This document shows positions 46,366 through 53,887 of a stretch of 64,000 nt of DNA, piece after piece. The stretch is from JACJWR01 sp963842975 (lineage in GTDB: Bacteria; Actinomycetota; Actinomycetes; S36-B12; UBA10799), in contig CAWJIH010000009.1 of assembly GCA_963842975.1 (NCBI GenBank), forward strand, positions 372,001-436,000. Direction: 5' to 3'. The first letter of the stretch is position 1. The number at the start of each line of letters is the position of its first letter. The notes below the pieces were generated by a model, which was not told where the DNA came from, searched no databases, and saw only the letters and a program-made list of their open reading frames with translations. The translations under genes were made by a program, and so were the position numbers.

Positions 46366-47283
46366 ATGTGTGGCCGATACGCGTCAAGCAAGGATCCAGC
46401 CGCGCTGGTTGCGGAATTCGATGTCCAGGCACCACCCCGGGTGGAACTAGCGCCCGACTACAACGTGGCGCCGACCAAGCAGGTCTACGCGGTGCTTGAC
46501 CGAGGCGTGGCTGCGGAAAGGGCTCCGCAACGGTTGCTGGCCGACGTTCGGTGGGGTTTGGTGCCGTCCTGGGCCAAGGATCCCGCGGTGGGAAGCCGAA
46601 TGATCAACGCCCGACTGGAGACGGCCGCCAGCAAACCATCATTCCGTGCCGCGTGGGCCCGCCGGCGAGCGATATTGCCTGCTGACGGCTACTACGAATG
46701 GCACACCCCGGTCGACGGTCCCGTGAATGCGCGCGGCAAGCCGCTGAAGCAGCCCTACTTCATCCGGCGCCTCGATGGCGCCACGCTGGCAATGGCGGGC
46801 CTCTACGAACTGTGGCGGAATCGAAGTGTGGATGATCCCGATGCCCCGGATGCCTGGTTGTGGACCGCCTGTGTGCTCACCACAACGGCCGTCGACGGGA
46901 TGGGTCAGATTCACGATCGGATGCCAATCGCGGTCGACTCCAGCGCGTGGGATGCGTGGCTTGATCCAACCTTTTCCGGTGATCCGCACTCGCTGCTCGA
47001 CCCGGTTGCGACGGCGCGAGCCCTCGAGGCGTATCCGGTGTCCACTGCGGTCAATTCGGTGCGCAACAACGGACCGGAGTTGGTGGCCCCGCTGCCTGTC
47101 GATGTGAGGGCGCCTGGAGTACTCGGTGAGAACTCACAGCGGCGCGGGGGGAATAGCCGGACGAGCACACGACGTTCACCCGGCGTCGAATCAACAGAAT
47201 CGTGGTCTGGTGCGCCACCTCGCAGGACTGCGAGCCGCCGCCAATTGAAACGCCCGGAGCGAAGGAGCCCCTTGTGCTGTTGA
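46366..47283 (+). CDS. SRAP domain protein (HMCES/YedK-like abasic-site DNA cross-linking enzyme)
   Basis: The protein starts MCGRYASS. The second-residue cysteine, exposed after Met removal, forms the covalent link to abasic single-stranded DNA. ATG 46366 is therefore chosen over the ATG three codons upstream (46357). Other active-site parts are DYNVAPTKQ, ADGYYEW and QIHDRMPI. It corresponds to Rv3226c. At 305 residues it is about 50 longer than usual: the basic, low-complexity tail after ELVAPLPVD overlaps the sigR promoter and leader, and may come from stop-codon loss or a nearby base error. Confidence 0.88.
   Translation: MCGRYASSKDPAALVAEFDVQAPPRVELAPDYNVAPTKQVYAVLDRGVAAERAPQRLLADVRWGLVPSWAKDPAVGSRMINARLETAASKPSFRAAWARRRAILPADGYYEWHTPVDGPVNARGKPLKQPYFIRRLDGATLAMAGLYELWRNRSVDDPDAPDAWLWTACVLTTTAVDGMGQIHDRMPIAVDSSAWDAWLDPTFSGDPHSLLDPVATARALEAYPVSTAVNSVRNNGPELVAPLPVDVRAPGVLGENSQRRGGNSRTSTRRSPGVESTESWSGAPPRRTASRRQLKRPERRSPLCC
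47150..47176 (+). promoter_or_regulatory. SigR/SigH-type promoter of sigR
   Basis: GGAATA (47150-47155) and CGTT (47173-47176) are separated by 17 bases. This matches the GGAAYA-N16/17-CGTT consensus of the disulfide-stress sigma factors. It lies about 98 bases before the sigR start codon, so sigR is probably autoregulated. Confidence 0.7.
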
Positions 47284-48098
47284 CCAGCATGGCACCGCAG
47301 ATCGACGCTGGTGGACGTTCATCGCTAGTCTCCGTTGTTGTGGACGACCTTGAACCGACTGACGATGGCACCGCCGCCGTGCCATCGGGGACTTCGGTGC
47401 CAACGGGTCCCGACGTGCCCGCCGTTGATGAGGAGGCTGAGCACCCGTCGTTCGGTCGCCCGGCTGACGCACCCGAGTTCGACCAACCCGGCCTGGACCC
47501 CGACACCGAATCTGAGGAAGCCAGACGTGTGCGGTTCAATGCGGCCGTCGAAGAGTTCATGCATCCGCTCTATGGCAACGCCCTTCGCCTCACCGGCAAT
47601 CCGCACGATGCCTCTGACCTCGTGCAGGCGACCTTCGAGCGCGCCTACAAGGCGTTCCATCAGTACCGCCCGGGCACCAACCTGAAAGCCTGGCTGTTCA
47701 AGATCCAGAGCAACACCTTCATCAACGACTATCGCAAGAAGCAGCGCCAACCGAAGGTTTCGGACTCTGACCAGGTCGAAGACTGGCAGATGCACCGGGC
47801 CGAATCCCACACCTCCAGTGGCCTGCGGTCGGCCGAAACCGAAGTACTTGAGTCGCTGCCGGAGCAGGCGATCATCGAAGCGTTGGATCAGTTGTCGGAT
47901 GAGTACCGACAAGCCGTGCTGCTTGCAGACGTGGAAGGGCTGCGCTACAAGGAAATCGCGGAAATCATGGGCACGCCGGTTGGCACAGTGATGTCTCGGT
48001 TGCACCGTGGCCGACGGCAGCTTCGCGTGCTCTTGGAGGAACACGCGAGATCGCTTGGGTACTTGCGCGGAGTGGAATCGTTGGGAGATGAAGCATGA
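47274..48098 (+). CDS. sigR: ECF sigma factor SigR/SigH (thiol-oxidative stress)
   Basis: The protein has 274 residues from the GTG at 47274, six bases after GAAGGAG. Region 2 (RLTGNPHDASDLVQATFERAYKAF, AWLFKIQSNTFINDYRKK) and region 4 (YRQAVLLADVEGLRYKEIAEIMGTPVGTVMSRLHRGR) match SigR of Streptomyces and SigH of mycobacteria. It drives thioredoxin, mycothiol and protease genes under disulfide stress. An unusually long acidic N-terminal extension of about 80 residues precedes region 2. This recalls the extended, unstable sigma-R' form of Streptomyces. The gene overlaps rsrA (ATGA). Confidence 0.92.
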   Translation: MLLTSMAPQIDAGGRSSLVSVVVDDLEPTDDGTAAVPSGTSVPTGPDVPAVDEEAEHPSFGRPADAPEFDQPGLDPDTESEEARRVRFNAAVEEFMHPLYGNALRLTGNPHDASDLVQATFERAYKAFHQYRPGTNLKAWLFKIQSNTFINDYRKKQRQPKVSDSDQVEDWQMHRAESHTSSGLRSAETEVLESLPEQAIIEALDQLSDEYRQAVLLADVEGLRYKEIAEIMGTPVGTVMSRLHRGRRQLRVLLEEHARSLGYLRGVESLGDEA

Positions 48099-48421
48099 CA
48101 GGGATGAATCACGCCTACTTGTGCGCCTCGACCATGGCCCACGTGGACGAGTTCATCGATGGGGAACTCGGCGCAAGGGAATGTGAAGGGGTAGAGGCTC
48201 ACCTCCTGGCCTGCCCCAACTGCCGGGCCGCGTACCAACGCGAGCTCGATCTGAAGAACATGGTGCGCAAGGCGTGTGCCTGCCGCGGGGTGCCCGACGA
48301 ACTGAAAGACCGCGTGTTGACCAGGATTTCGCAACTACGCGTCGAGGTCGAGTCCTCCACGTTCGAGTCGCTCACTTTCCGCTCCACAGCCATTGTCTAC
48401 CGGCAGGGCCCACCGAGCTGA
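48095..48421 (+). CDS. rsrA: Redox-sensing anti-sigma factor RsrA/RshA
   Basis: The 108-residue protein is a zinc-binding anti-sigma factor with H36-x3-C40-x2-C43 and an upstream C10, which corresponds to the RsrA redox pair. Disulfide formation releases zinc and frees SigR. A further pair of cysteines occurs in KACACRG. Its ATG overlaps the sigR TGA, the normal sigma/anti-sigma coupling. It corresponds to RshA (Rv3221A). A large convergent hairpin follows 70 bases later. Confidence 0.9.
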   Translation: MTGMNHAYLCASTMAHVDEFIDGELGARECEGVEAHLLACPNCRAAYQRELDLKNMVRKACACRGVPDELKDRVLTRISQLRVEVESSTFESLTFRSTAIVYRQGPPS

Positions 48422-48493
48422 ATCGCGCGGGCATCGCCTGATTCATTGGCGGGCGTTGTGCCCCTTCGTCGGCACGATTTCCCGCCACACGCA

Positions 48494-48540
48494 CGAGCCC
48501 GCTCTGGTACGCATACGAACTGCGTGCCAGAGCGGGCTCG
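48494..48540. terminator. Bidirectional hairpin terminator between rsrA and bL37
   Basis: Arms 48494-48513 and 48521-48540 pair over 20 positions with a single T-G wobble and a 7-base loop. The hairpin sits between the convergent rsrA and bL37 genes and would serve both. No U-tract is seen. Confidence 0.75.
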
Positions 48541-48549
48541 GTGCTGTTA

Positions 48550-48624
48550 CTAGGAGTTGGGTCGACGACCATGGTTCGCCTTGTTCTTGCGACGGTCGCG
48601 CTTCTTGCGTCCTCTCTTGCCCAT
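48550..48624 (-). CDS. Small ribosomal protein bL37
   Basis: This 24-residue ORF begins MGKRGRKKRDRRKNKANHG and ends RRPNS. It is extremely basic and matches the actinobacterial 50S protein bL37 seen in mycobacterial ribosome structures. An ideal AAAGGAGG Shine-Dalgarno lies nine bases before the ATG at 48624. The gene is too short for most gene callers and is easily missed. It converges on rsrA and is divergent from the biotin carboxylase gene. Confidence 0.85.
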   Translation of the reverse strand: MGKRGRKKRDRRKNKANHGRRPNS

Positions 48625-48756
48625 GCGCACAAGCCTCCTTTCCACATCCGGTGATTGGGGCCGTGCGGGATATCCGGACCATGGTTGCACAACGCCTGAT
48701 TCACCGTCCCCGATAGGGTCAACACAGACTCCACCTGACCCGAAGGGTTTCACGCA

Positions 48757-50094
48757 ATGCGCAGACTGCTTGTGGCCAACCGAGGTGAGATCGCCTCCCG
48801 CATCATTCGCACTGCCGCTCGGCTCGGGATCACCACGGTGGCGGTGTATTCGGATGCAGACGTCGACATGCCCTTTGTGGCCGCCGCCGATCAGGCCGTC
48901 CGGCTTGGTCCGCCGGCACCGGCGGAGTCGTATCTGAACGCGGATGCCATTCTTGCCGTGGCTGCAGACACTGGTGCCGATGCCATTCACCCGGGCTACG
49001 GGTTCCTTTCCGAGAGCGCCGACTTCGCCGAGGCGGTTGCCGCTGCCGGGCTGGTGTGGGTGGGGCCACCGCCAGCCGCCATGCGCGCGATGAGCGACAA
49101 AATCGACGCCCGGAACACGATGGCCGCAGCCGGCGTGCCGGTGGCGCCGGGGAGCGCAGAGCCAGTCGAGTCGCTGGCAGCGGCCCTGGCTGAGGCCGAA
49201 CAGATCGGCTACCCGGTGATGATCAAGGCGAGTGCGGGCGGAGGCGGCATCGGCATGGCCCGGGCCCACGATCCGACGGAGCTCTCGGCAGCCTACGAGA
49301 CGGCCCGTACTCGGGCGGAGCGGTTCTTCGCCAATCCGGCGCTGCTGGTGGAGAAGTTTGTCGGCAACGCTCGCCACATCGAAGTCCAGATTCTAGGTCT
49401 CGCCGATGGTTCGGTTGTTGCGCTCGGCGAACGGGACTGCAGCGTGCAGCGACGGCACCAAAAAGTTGCCGAGGAGAGCCCCTCGCCAGCGGTGGGAGAG
49501 ATGCTGCGCGAGCGTTTGGCCGAGATTGCGGTGGCTGCTGGGGAAGCTGTCGCCTACCGCAACGCGGGGACAGTGGAGATGCTGTACGACGTCGCAACCC
49601 GCGAGGTGTGGTTCCTGGAAATGAACACCCGGTTGCAGGTGGAGCATCCGGTCACCGAAATGGTCACCGGCGTCGACCTGGTGGAGGAGCAACTGCGGAT
49701 CGCCCAAGGGCTTCCACCGACCTTTGGCTCAACTCCACCAGCACCGCGGGGGCACGCCCTGGAGCTGCGCGTGTACGCGGAGGACCCGATCAAATTTCTG
49801 CCGCGGCCAGGTCTGATCACCAGATGGGAAGTGCCCAACGGCGAGCACATCCGGGTGGACGGTGGCTACCGCGCAGGGGTGAAAGTGACGCCGTTCTACG
49901 ATCCGCTACTTGCCAAGGTGGTGGTGTGGGGTGACACCCGCGAAGCCATGCTGTCGCGCGCACGAGCCGCCGTCGATGAGTTCCACCTTGACGGGCCCAA
50001 GAACAACCTGCCGTTTTTTCGGGAACTCCTCGCGGAGCACAGCTTCATCACCGGTGACTACTCCACCGCGATCATTGACCAGATGAGGGCCTAG
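48757..50094 (+). CDS. accC: Biotin carboxylase subunit of an acyl-CoA carboxylase
   Basis: The 445-residue protein has the stand-alone biotin carboxylase length: the BC N-terminal domain (LLVANRGEIASRIIRTAARLG), the ATP-grasp domain (KASAGGGGIGMARA, HIEVQILG, FLEMNTRLQVEHPVTEMVTG) and the BC C-terminal domain (ALELRVYAEDP, VTPFYDPLLAKVV). It carboxylates biotin on a carrier with ATP and bicarbonate. No biotinyl domain is fused, and no carboxyltransferase is adjacent. The biotinyl-domain protein encoded convergently 11 bases away is a natural partner candidate. M. tuberculosis has Rv3221c without this subunit beside it. Confidence 0.9.
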   Translation: MRRLLVANRGEIASRIIRTAARLGITTVAVYSDADVDMPFVAAADQAVRLGPPAPAESYLNADAILAVAADTGADAIHPGYGFLSESADFAEAVAAAGLVWVGPPPAAMRAMSDKIDARNTMAAAGVPVAPGSAEPVESLAAALAEAEQIGYPVMIKASAGGGGIGMARAHDPTELSAAYETARTRAERFFANPALLVEKFVGNARHIEVQILGLADGSVVALGERDCSVQRRHQKVAEESPSPAVGEMLRERLAEIAVAAGEAVAYRNAGTVEMLYDVATREVWFLEMNTRLQVEHPVTEMVTGVDLVEEQLRIAQGLPPTFGSTPPAPRGHALELRVYAEDPIKFLPRPGLITRWEVPNGEHIRVDGGYRAGVKVTPFYDPLLAKVVVWGDTREAMLSRARAAVDEFHLDGPKNNLPFFRELLAEHSFITGDYSTAIIDQMRA

Positions 50095-50105
50095 CGCCAC
50101 AGGCG

Positions 50106-50324
50106 TCAGGCTTCGTCGATCAGCGCGATCAGCGCGTCCTCGTCAATGGTGTCGCCCTCTGCGACTGCCAACGACGACACCGTGCCAGCAACCTCGGAAA
50201 TCACCGGGATCTCCATTTTCATCGATTCCAGGATCACCAACGTGTCGCCGTCAGCAACGGCGTCGCCCTCACTGACCAGGACCTTCCACACATTCGCCGT
50301 CATCTCCGAGCGGATCTCGGCCAT
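50106..50324 (-). CDS. Biotin/lipoyl attachment domain protein (TB7.3-like)
   Basis: The 72-residue protein is a single biotinyl domain with the biotinylation site ESMKMEIP (Lys between two Met) and the matching hydrophobic strands. It resembles the biotinylated protein TB7.3 (Rv3221c), which lies next to the sigH/rshA genes in M. tuberculosis. The ATG at 50324 is preferred over 50330, because GAGGAGGA is then six bases upstream rather than touching the start. It could act as carrier for the accC product. Confidence 0.88.
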   Translation of the reverse strand: MAEIRSEMTANVWKVLVSEGDAVADGDTLVILESMKMEIPVISEVAGTVSSLAVAEGDTIDEDALIALIDEA

Positions 50325-50396
50325 GAACATTCCTCCTCGACGTAGGGTCGTGAACGCGCACCGTCCATGATCGCTTCATTCATCCAACCAGAGGAG

Positions 50397-51734
50397 TCAG
50401 CCGGTGACTCCCTGTCGGCGCATTTCCACCTGCATGTCGTGTGGGCTGGTGGAGGTCTCGATGGCTGTCGCCAACGTGATCACGCCCTGTTTGTAGAGCG
50501 AGATGAGGTGCTGGTCAAAGGTTTGCATCCCGTAGTAGGCGCCGTCCTTGACGAGTTCGGTGATAGTCGACGTTTTCGCTGCATCGGTGATGGCGTCCGC
50601 GATTCGACCGGTGTTGATGGCGATTTCCATCGCGACTGCACGGCCCTTACCGCCAGCCCGCTTCACGAGCCGCTGGCACAACACGCCTCGCAGGGAACCG
50701 GCCAGCGCAAACCGCACCTGCTGCTGCTCATGCGGCGGAAAGAAGTCGATGATCCGGTTGACCGTTTCTTGGGCATCCACCGTGTGCAAGGTGGACATCA
50801 CGAAGTGGCCGGTCTCGGCCGCGGCCAGGGCCGCTTTGACGGTCTCGGAATCCCGCATCTCGCCAACCAGAATCACGTCCGGATCCTGGCGCATGGCGCC
50901 GCGCAGGGCGCTGATGAAGTCGTTGGTGTCGACGCCCACCTCGCGCTGGTTGACCATCGCCATCTTGTCGTGGTGGATGACTTCGATCGGGTCTTCAATC
51001 GTGACGATGTTGACGCTCTTGTGGATGTTGATGTGATCGATCATGGCGGCCAGCGTGGTGGTCTTGCCGGATCCGGTGGGACCTGTGACCAGCACCAGCC
51101 CCCGCGGTTCCAGCGCCAAGTTGTACAACACCTCGGGAACTCCCAGCTCCGACAATGCCGGAGCACCCACACTGACGTGGCGGAACACCATTCCAGCGGC
51201 ACCTCGCTGCCGCAACGCATTGACCCGGAAACGCCCTACGCCTTCTTGCTGGTAGGCGAAGTCCGCCTCGTTGGTCGCGGCGAAGGCGGTGGCCTGGTCA
51301 GCGCGGATGATCTCGGCGACTAATTCCTCGGTGTCCGCCGGCGTCAGTTCGGGGTGGTCCAGGGCATGCAAGGTGCCGTCGATTCGGACTCGCGGGGGGC
51401 TGCCGGCCTTGATGTGCAGGTCCGAACCGTTTACCGCCACCAGCGATGCCAGGAAGGTGTCGATTCGCCGATCCGAATCCACCGTGGTCAGCGGAATCGT
51501 CGATGGTGCCGCAGGTTCGGCAGCGGGCGGTTCCGGTGGCGGCGCGGGTTCCGCCGGTGGGTCAGGAGGTGCCGGCTTCTTCGGCGGCGGCGCCGGCGGA
51601 CGCTGCGGAGGAGGACTCGGCTGGCGCGGTGGCGGCTGCACCGGGGGAGCCGACACCGTCATCGGCCGGCCCGAGGGAGCTGCTCCGGGAGCGGACCAGG
51701 GGGAGCGCGGTTGATCCTGCGCGAACTGGGTCAC
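50397..51734 (-). CDS. pilT: PilT/PilU-type retraction ATPase (orphan)
   Basis: The 445-residue protein has about 85 Pro-rich N-terminal residues, then a PilT ATPase: SDLHIKAGSPPRVRIDG, Walker A GPTGSGKTTT, the Asp box IEDPIEV, Walker B DPDVILVGEMRD and the His box STLHTVDAQETVNRI. PilT hexamers pull type IV pili back. No pilin, prepilin peptidase, PilB or PilC gene lies within the window, so the partner machine is unknown. The GTG start at 51734 lacks a Shine-Dalgarno; a TACCGT hexamer just upstream would fit a leaderless mRNA. The Pro-rich tail is unusual for PilT. Confidence 0.9.
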   Translation of the reverse strand: MTQFAQDQPRSPWSAPGAAPSGRPMTVSAPPVQPPPRQPSPPPQRPPAPPPKKPAPPDPPAEPAPPPEPPAAEPAAPSTIPLTTVDSDRRIDTFLASLVAVNGSDLHIKAGSPPRVRIDGTLHALDHPELTPADTEELVAEIIRADQATAFAATNEADFAYQQEGVGRFRVNALRQRGAAGMVFRHVSVGAPALSELGVPEVLYNLALEPRGLVLVTGPTGSGKTTTLAAMIDHINIHKSVNIVTIEDPIEVIHHDKMAMVNQREVGVDTNDFISALRGAMRQDPDVILVGEMRDSETVKAALAAAETGHFVMSTLHTVDAQETVNRIIDFFPPHEQQQVRFALAGSLRGVLCQRLVKRAGGKGRAVAMEIAINTGRIADAITDAAKTSTITELVKDGAYYGMQTFDQHLISLYKQGVITLATAIETSTSPHDMQVEMRRQGVTG

Positions 51735-51738
51735 AGGT

Positions 51739-51993
51739 TTACGGTAACGCTGTCGAGCCGTCCACGACGGCGGTCGGCCCGTGGCTCGCCGCGGTAACTA
51801 TGGGTCCGTGCGCCGAGCACCTGGCCTCCCACCCCTGCGGCATCACCTGCACCACCATGCGCCGCCGACAGATCGGGCAGAAGCGAGGCGGTTCCAGCGT
51901 GAGGGCTTGGTCGCAGTCGGAGTGATCGCGGACTGCAAGCGGTTCGCCGCAGCGTGGGCAGTAGGGGCCAGCGGCCGGATCGAAATCGGTCAT
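51739..51993 (-). CDS. bsaP: BsaP-like small zinc-ribbon/Fe-S protein (biotin synthase auxiliary protein)
   Basis: With the ATG at 51993 the protein has 84 residues. It has a CPRC pair, a D-C-D cysteine, a FCPIC pair followed by RRRMVVQV, and a last cysteine in EARCSAHG. The pattern CxxC, DH...C, PPRxCPxCRRRMVVQV, GW.ARC..HG is that of the actinobacterial auxiliary protein required by mycobacterial-type BioB. bioB lies 3.8 kb upstream on the same strand rather than adjacent, as it is in mycobacteria. A longer start at 52044 is open. A generic zinc-ribbon role is the alternative. Confidence 0.7.
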   Translation of the reverse strand: MTDFDPAAGPYCPRCGEPLAVRDHSDCDQALTLEPPRFCPICRRRMVVQVMPQGWEARCSAHGPIVTAASHGPTAVVDGSTALP

Positions 51994-52081
51994 GGGTCCA
52001 TGGTGGCTGATGCTTGCGACGAGTGTGTCGGCACGTTCGGTCAACGGACCCTTGTGATGCGCTCGGGGTTACCCTGGGGCC

Positions 52082-52480
52082 ATGGTCGACAACGTCAGTT
52101 GGAGCAAGGTCCTAGGTGCGAAAGCCACCATGTCGTTCACAGTGAGCGATTCCGATACGGCTCAGGCTGTGGGCTCCGGTGTCATCCCGGTGCTTGGGAC
52201 GCCCGTGCTCATCGCCTGGCTGGAGGCCACCACTCTGCAAACCGTCGAGATGCCGGAGCATTCGGTGTCCTTGGGAGTCCACATCGACGTTGCTCACCTG
52301 TCCCCGACTCCGGTAGGGGGCCAGGTGACCTGTGAGGCTGAACTGGTCGCGGCAGCCGGGCTACGTTTGACCTTCCACGTCAACGCCCACAATCACGACG
52401 GCACTCGCATTGCGCAGGGGACAATCGACCGAGTGGTGGTGCAGCGCGAAAGGTTTTTGGCCAAACTGACACAGCCCTAG
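52082..52480 (+). CDS. Hotdog-fold thioesterase family protein
   Basis: The 132-residue protein has the hotdog sequence pattern of the fluoroacetyl-CoA thioesterase-like group: TMSFTVSDSDTAQAVGSG, then GTPVLIAWLEATTLQTVEM with the central helix, SVSLGVHIDVAHLSPTPVGGQV and IAQGTIDRVVVQRERFLAKL. The Glu-Ala-Thr of the central helix and the His of VAHLSPTP fit the active-site positions. Substrates may be short acyl-CoAs; real fluoroacetate resistance is not implied. It is divergent from bsaP by 88 bases. Confidence 0.8.
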   Translation: MVDNVSWSKVLGAKATMSFTVSDSDTAQAVGSGVIPVLGTPVLIAWLEATTLQTVEMPEHSVSLGVHIDVAHLSPTPVGGQVTCEAELVAAAGLRLTFHVNAHNHDGTRIAQGTIDRVVVQRERFLAKLTQP

Positions 52481-52498
52481 GGGGCTATCGGAGAGCAG

Positions 52499-53722
52499 TT
52501 AAAGGTCGGCGGTGCACGGTGCGGTGCCGACCGCAGCCAGGCCCGCCAGATCGCCAGGGCCGAGGCCGGGCTGGCCGCGGTAGACCGGGGCCATGAGTTC
52601 ACGGGGATCATCGGAGTGGTCAAGGCCCACCACGTGGCCAAATTCGTGCAGCAACACCGCCTCAAGCGAGTCCAGATTGAGGTTTTCCCGATCCGAGGAG
52701 TCGATCGCGACGAAGCCGGTGACGAAGTGGGAGAGCCCAGTGTCGGACATGGTTACCGCCCGGGAACCCCCGTGGCCGGCGACTGCTTCGCGTCCATCCG
52801 GTTCCCACACCACCAGGATCGGAGCCCAGCGGTCCCCGTATCGCTCCGGCTGGTAGGCCTTGCGGTCGAGGCTGTAGGGCTCGTCGGTGAGGCCTTCCAC
52901 CATGAAGGCGACCCCAGTCGATTGGCTGATGGTCGCAACGGCAGTGACCACGCGATCGTAGGCACCAGGCGGCGCATCGGTCAGGTTCACCACGACTGGC
53001 CATACCCGGCAGGGGGAGTAGCCCACCGGGGCCCCATTCGGCTGGGTTTGGACGAAGCGGAAGGATCCTTCGGTGCTGGGGACGCGTCGGGGGAGGATCC
53101 GCTGATCCTGTTCGCCGACGCCAGGCGGGGGGAATCCAGGCCAGCGGAAGGTTGTGGGCTGTTCGGGCGTGCGCGGAACGGTTGTGACGGCATCCGAGGG
53201 GGCCGCGGGACTTGACGGGCTCGGGGCCAGGCTCGGGGTGCTTGCTGGTCCGGATCCTGACAGGGTGTCGGTTCCGCTGGAATCGGTTGAGCCTGCGGCC
53301 GACGCCTCGTCTGTCGGGCCGGGATCCACCGTCAGCGGTGGGTCAAGTGAGCGCGCCTCGCCGAGCACGCCCAGCGAATTCGAGCCCGGGACGGCCGCAG
53401 GGACGGCCTCCGCAGTTGATGGCGCGTTCGTGGTCGACGGCAGTGCGAGCCCACCGACAGTGGCGGCCCCCGCCACGAGCGCGGCGCACACCACGGCGAT
53501 CAGGCGGTGTCGCACACGGCGGCTGCCGCTCGATGCGGCTGGCGGCGGCGGTGGGGCGGGACCCTGTGGGGCCGGTATTGGTGGGACCGGCAGGTAGAAC
53601 TGCCACCCGGCCGGCGGTGCGGGCCACTCCGCCGGTGGCCTCCAGCCGGGTGGAGGCGACCAGCCCGGCGGAGGGGACGGCCAGCCCGGGGGGCTGTTCC
53701 ACCTCAGTCTGGCGTTCGCCAT
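52499..53722 (-). CDS. Membrane-anchored M10/matrixin-like metalloprotease
   Basis: The 407-residue protein starts with repeated PPGW-type units (WPSPPPGWSPPPGW), then has one membrane helix (HRLIAVVCAALVAGAATVGGLAL) and a long Ser/Pro/Thr-rich linker. The extracytoplasmic C-terminal domain contains LLHEFGHVVGLDHSDDPRELM: zinc ligands HExGHxxGLxH followed by the Met of a metzincin Met-turn. It should therefore be an exported zinc protease. The ATG at 53722 has GGGGAG upstream; the longer frame to 53827 is unlikely. It is a second, unrelated metzincin in the window. Confidence 0.75.
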   Translation of the reverse strand: MANARLRWNSPPGWPSPPPGWSPPPGWRPPAEWPAPPAGWQFYLPVPPIPAPQGPAPPPPPAASSGSRRVRHRLIAVVCAALVAGAATVGGLALPSTTNAPSTAEAVPAAVPGSNSLGVLGEARSLDPPLTVDPGPTDEASAAGSTDSSGTDTLSGSGPASTPSLAPSPSSPAAPSDAVTTVPRTPEQPTTFRWPGFPPPGVGEQDQRILPRRVPSTEGSFRFVQTQPNGAPVGYSPCRVWPVVVNLTDAPPGAYDRVVTAVATISQSTGVAFMVEGLTDEPYSLDRKAYQPERYGDRWAPILVVWEPDGREAVAGHGGSRAVTMSDTGLSHFVTGFVAIDSSDRENLNLDSLEAVLLHEFGHVVGLDHSDDPRELMAPVYRGQPGLGPGDLAGLAAVGTAPCTADL

Positions 53723-53887
53723 GTGCGATCCACTCCCCGCCTGCGGTTGGGGCCTCGGGTGATGCTCCCATCGTGGCATATCCCGGCGAGCTGGTCGCAG
53801 CTTCGGTCCGAGAATGGGGATCACCACGCCCGAGGGGGTCGAGCAGCGGAACCGCGGCGTCGACGCGGGCCGCCGAACGATGACGCC

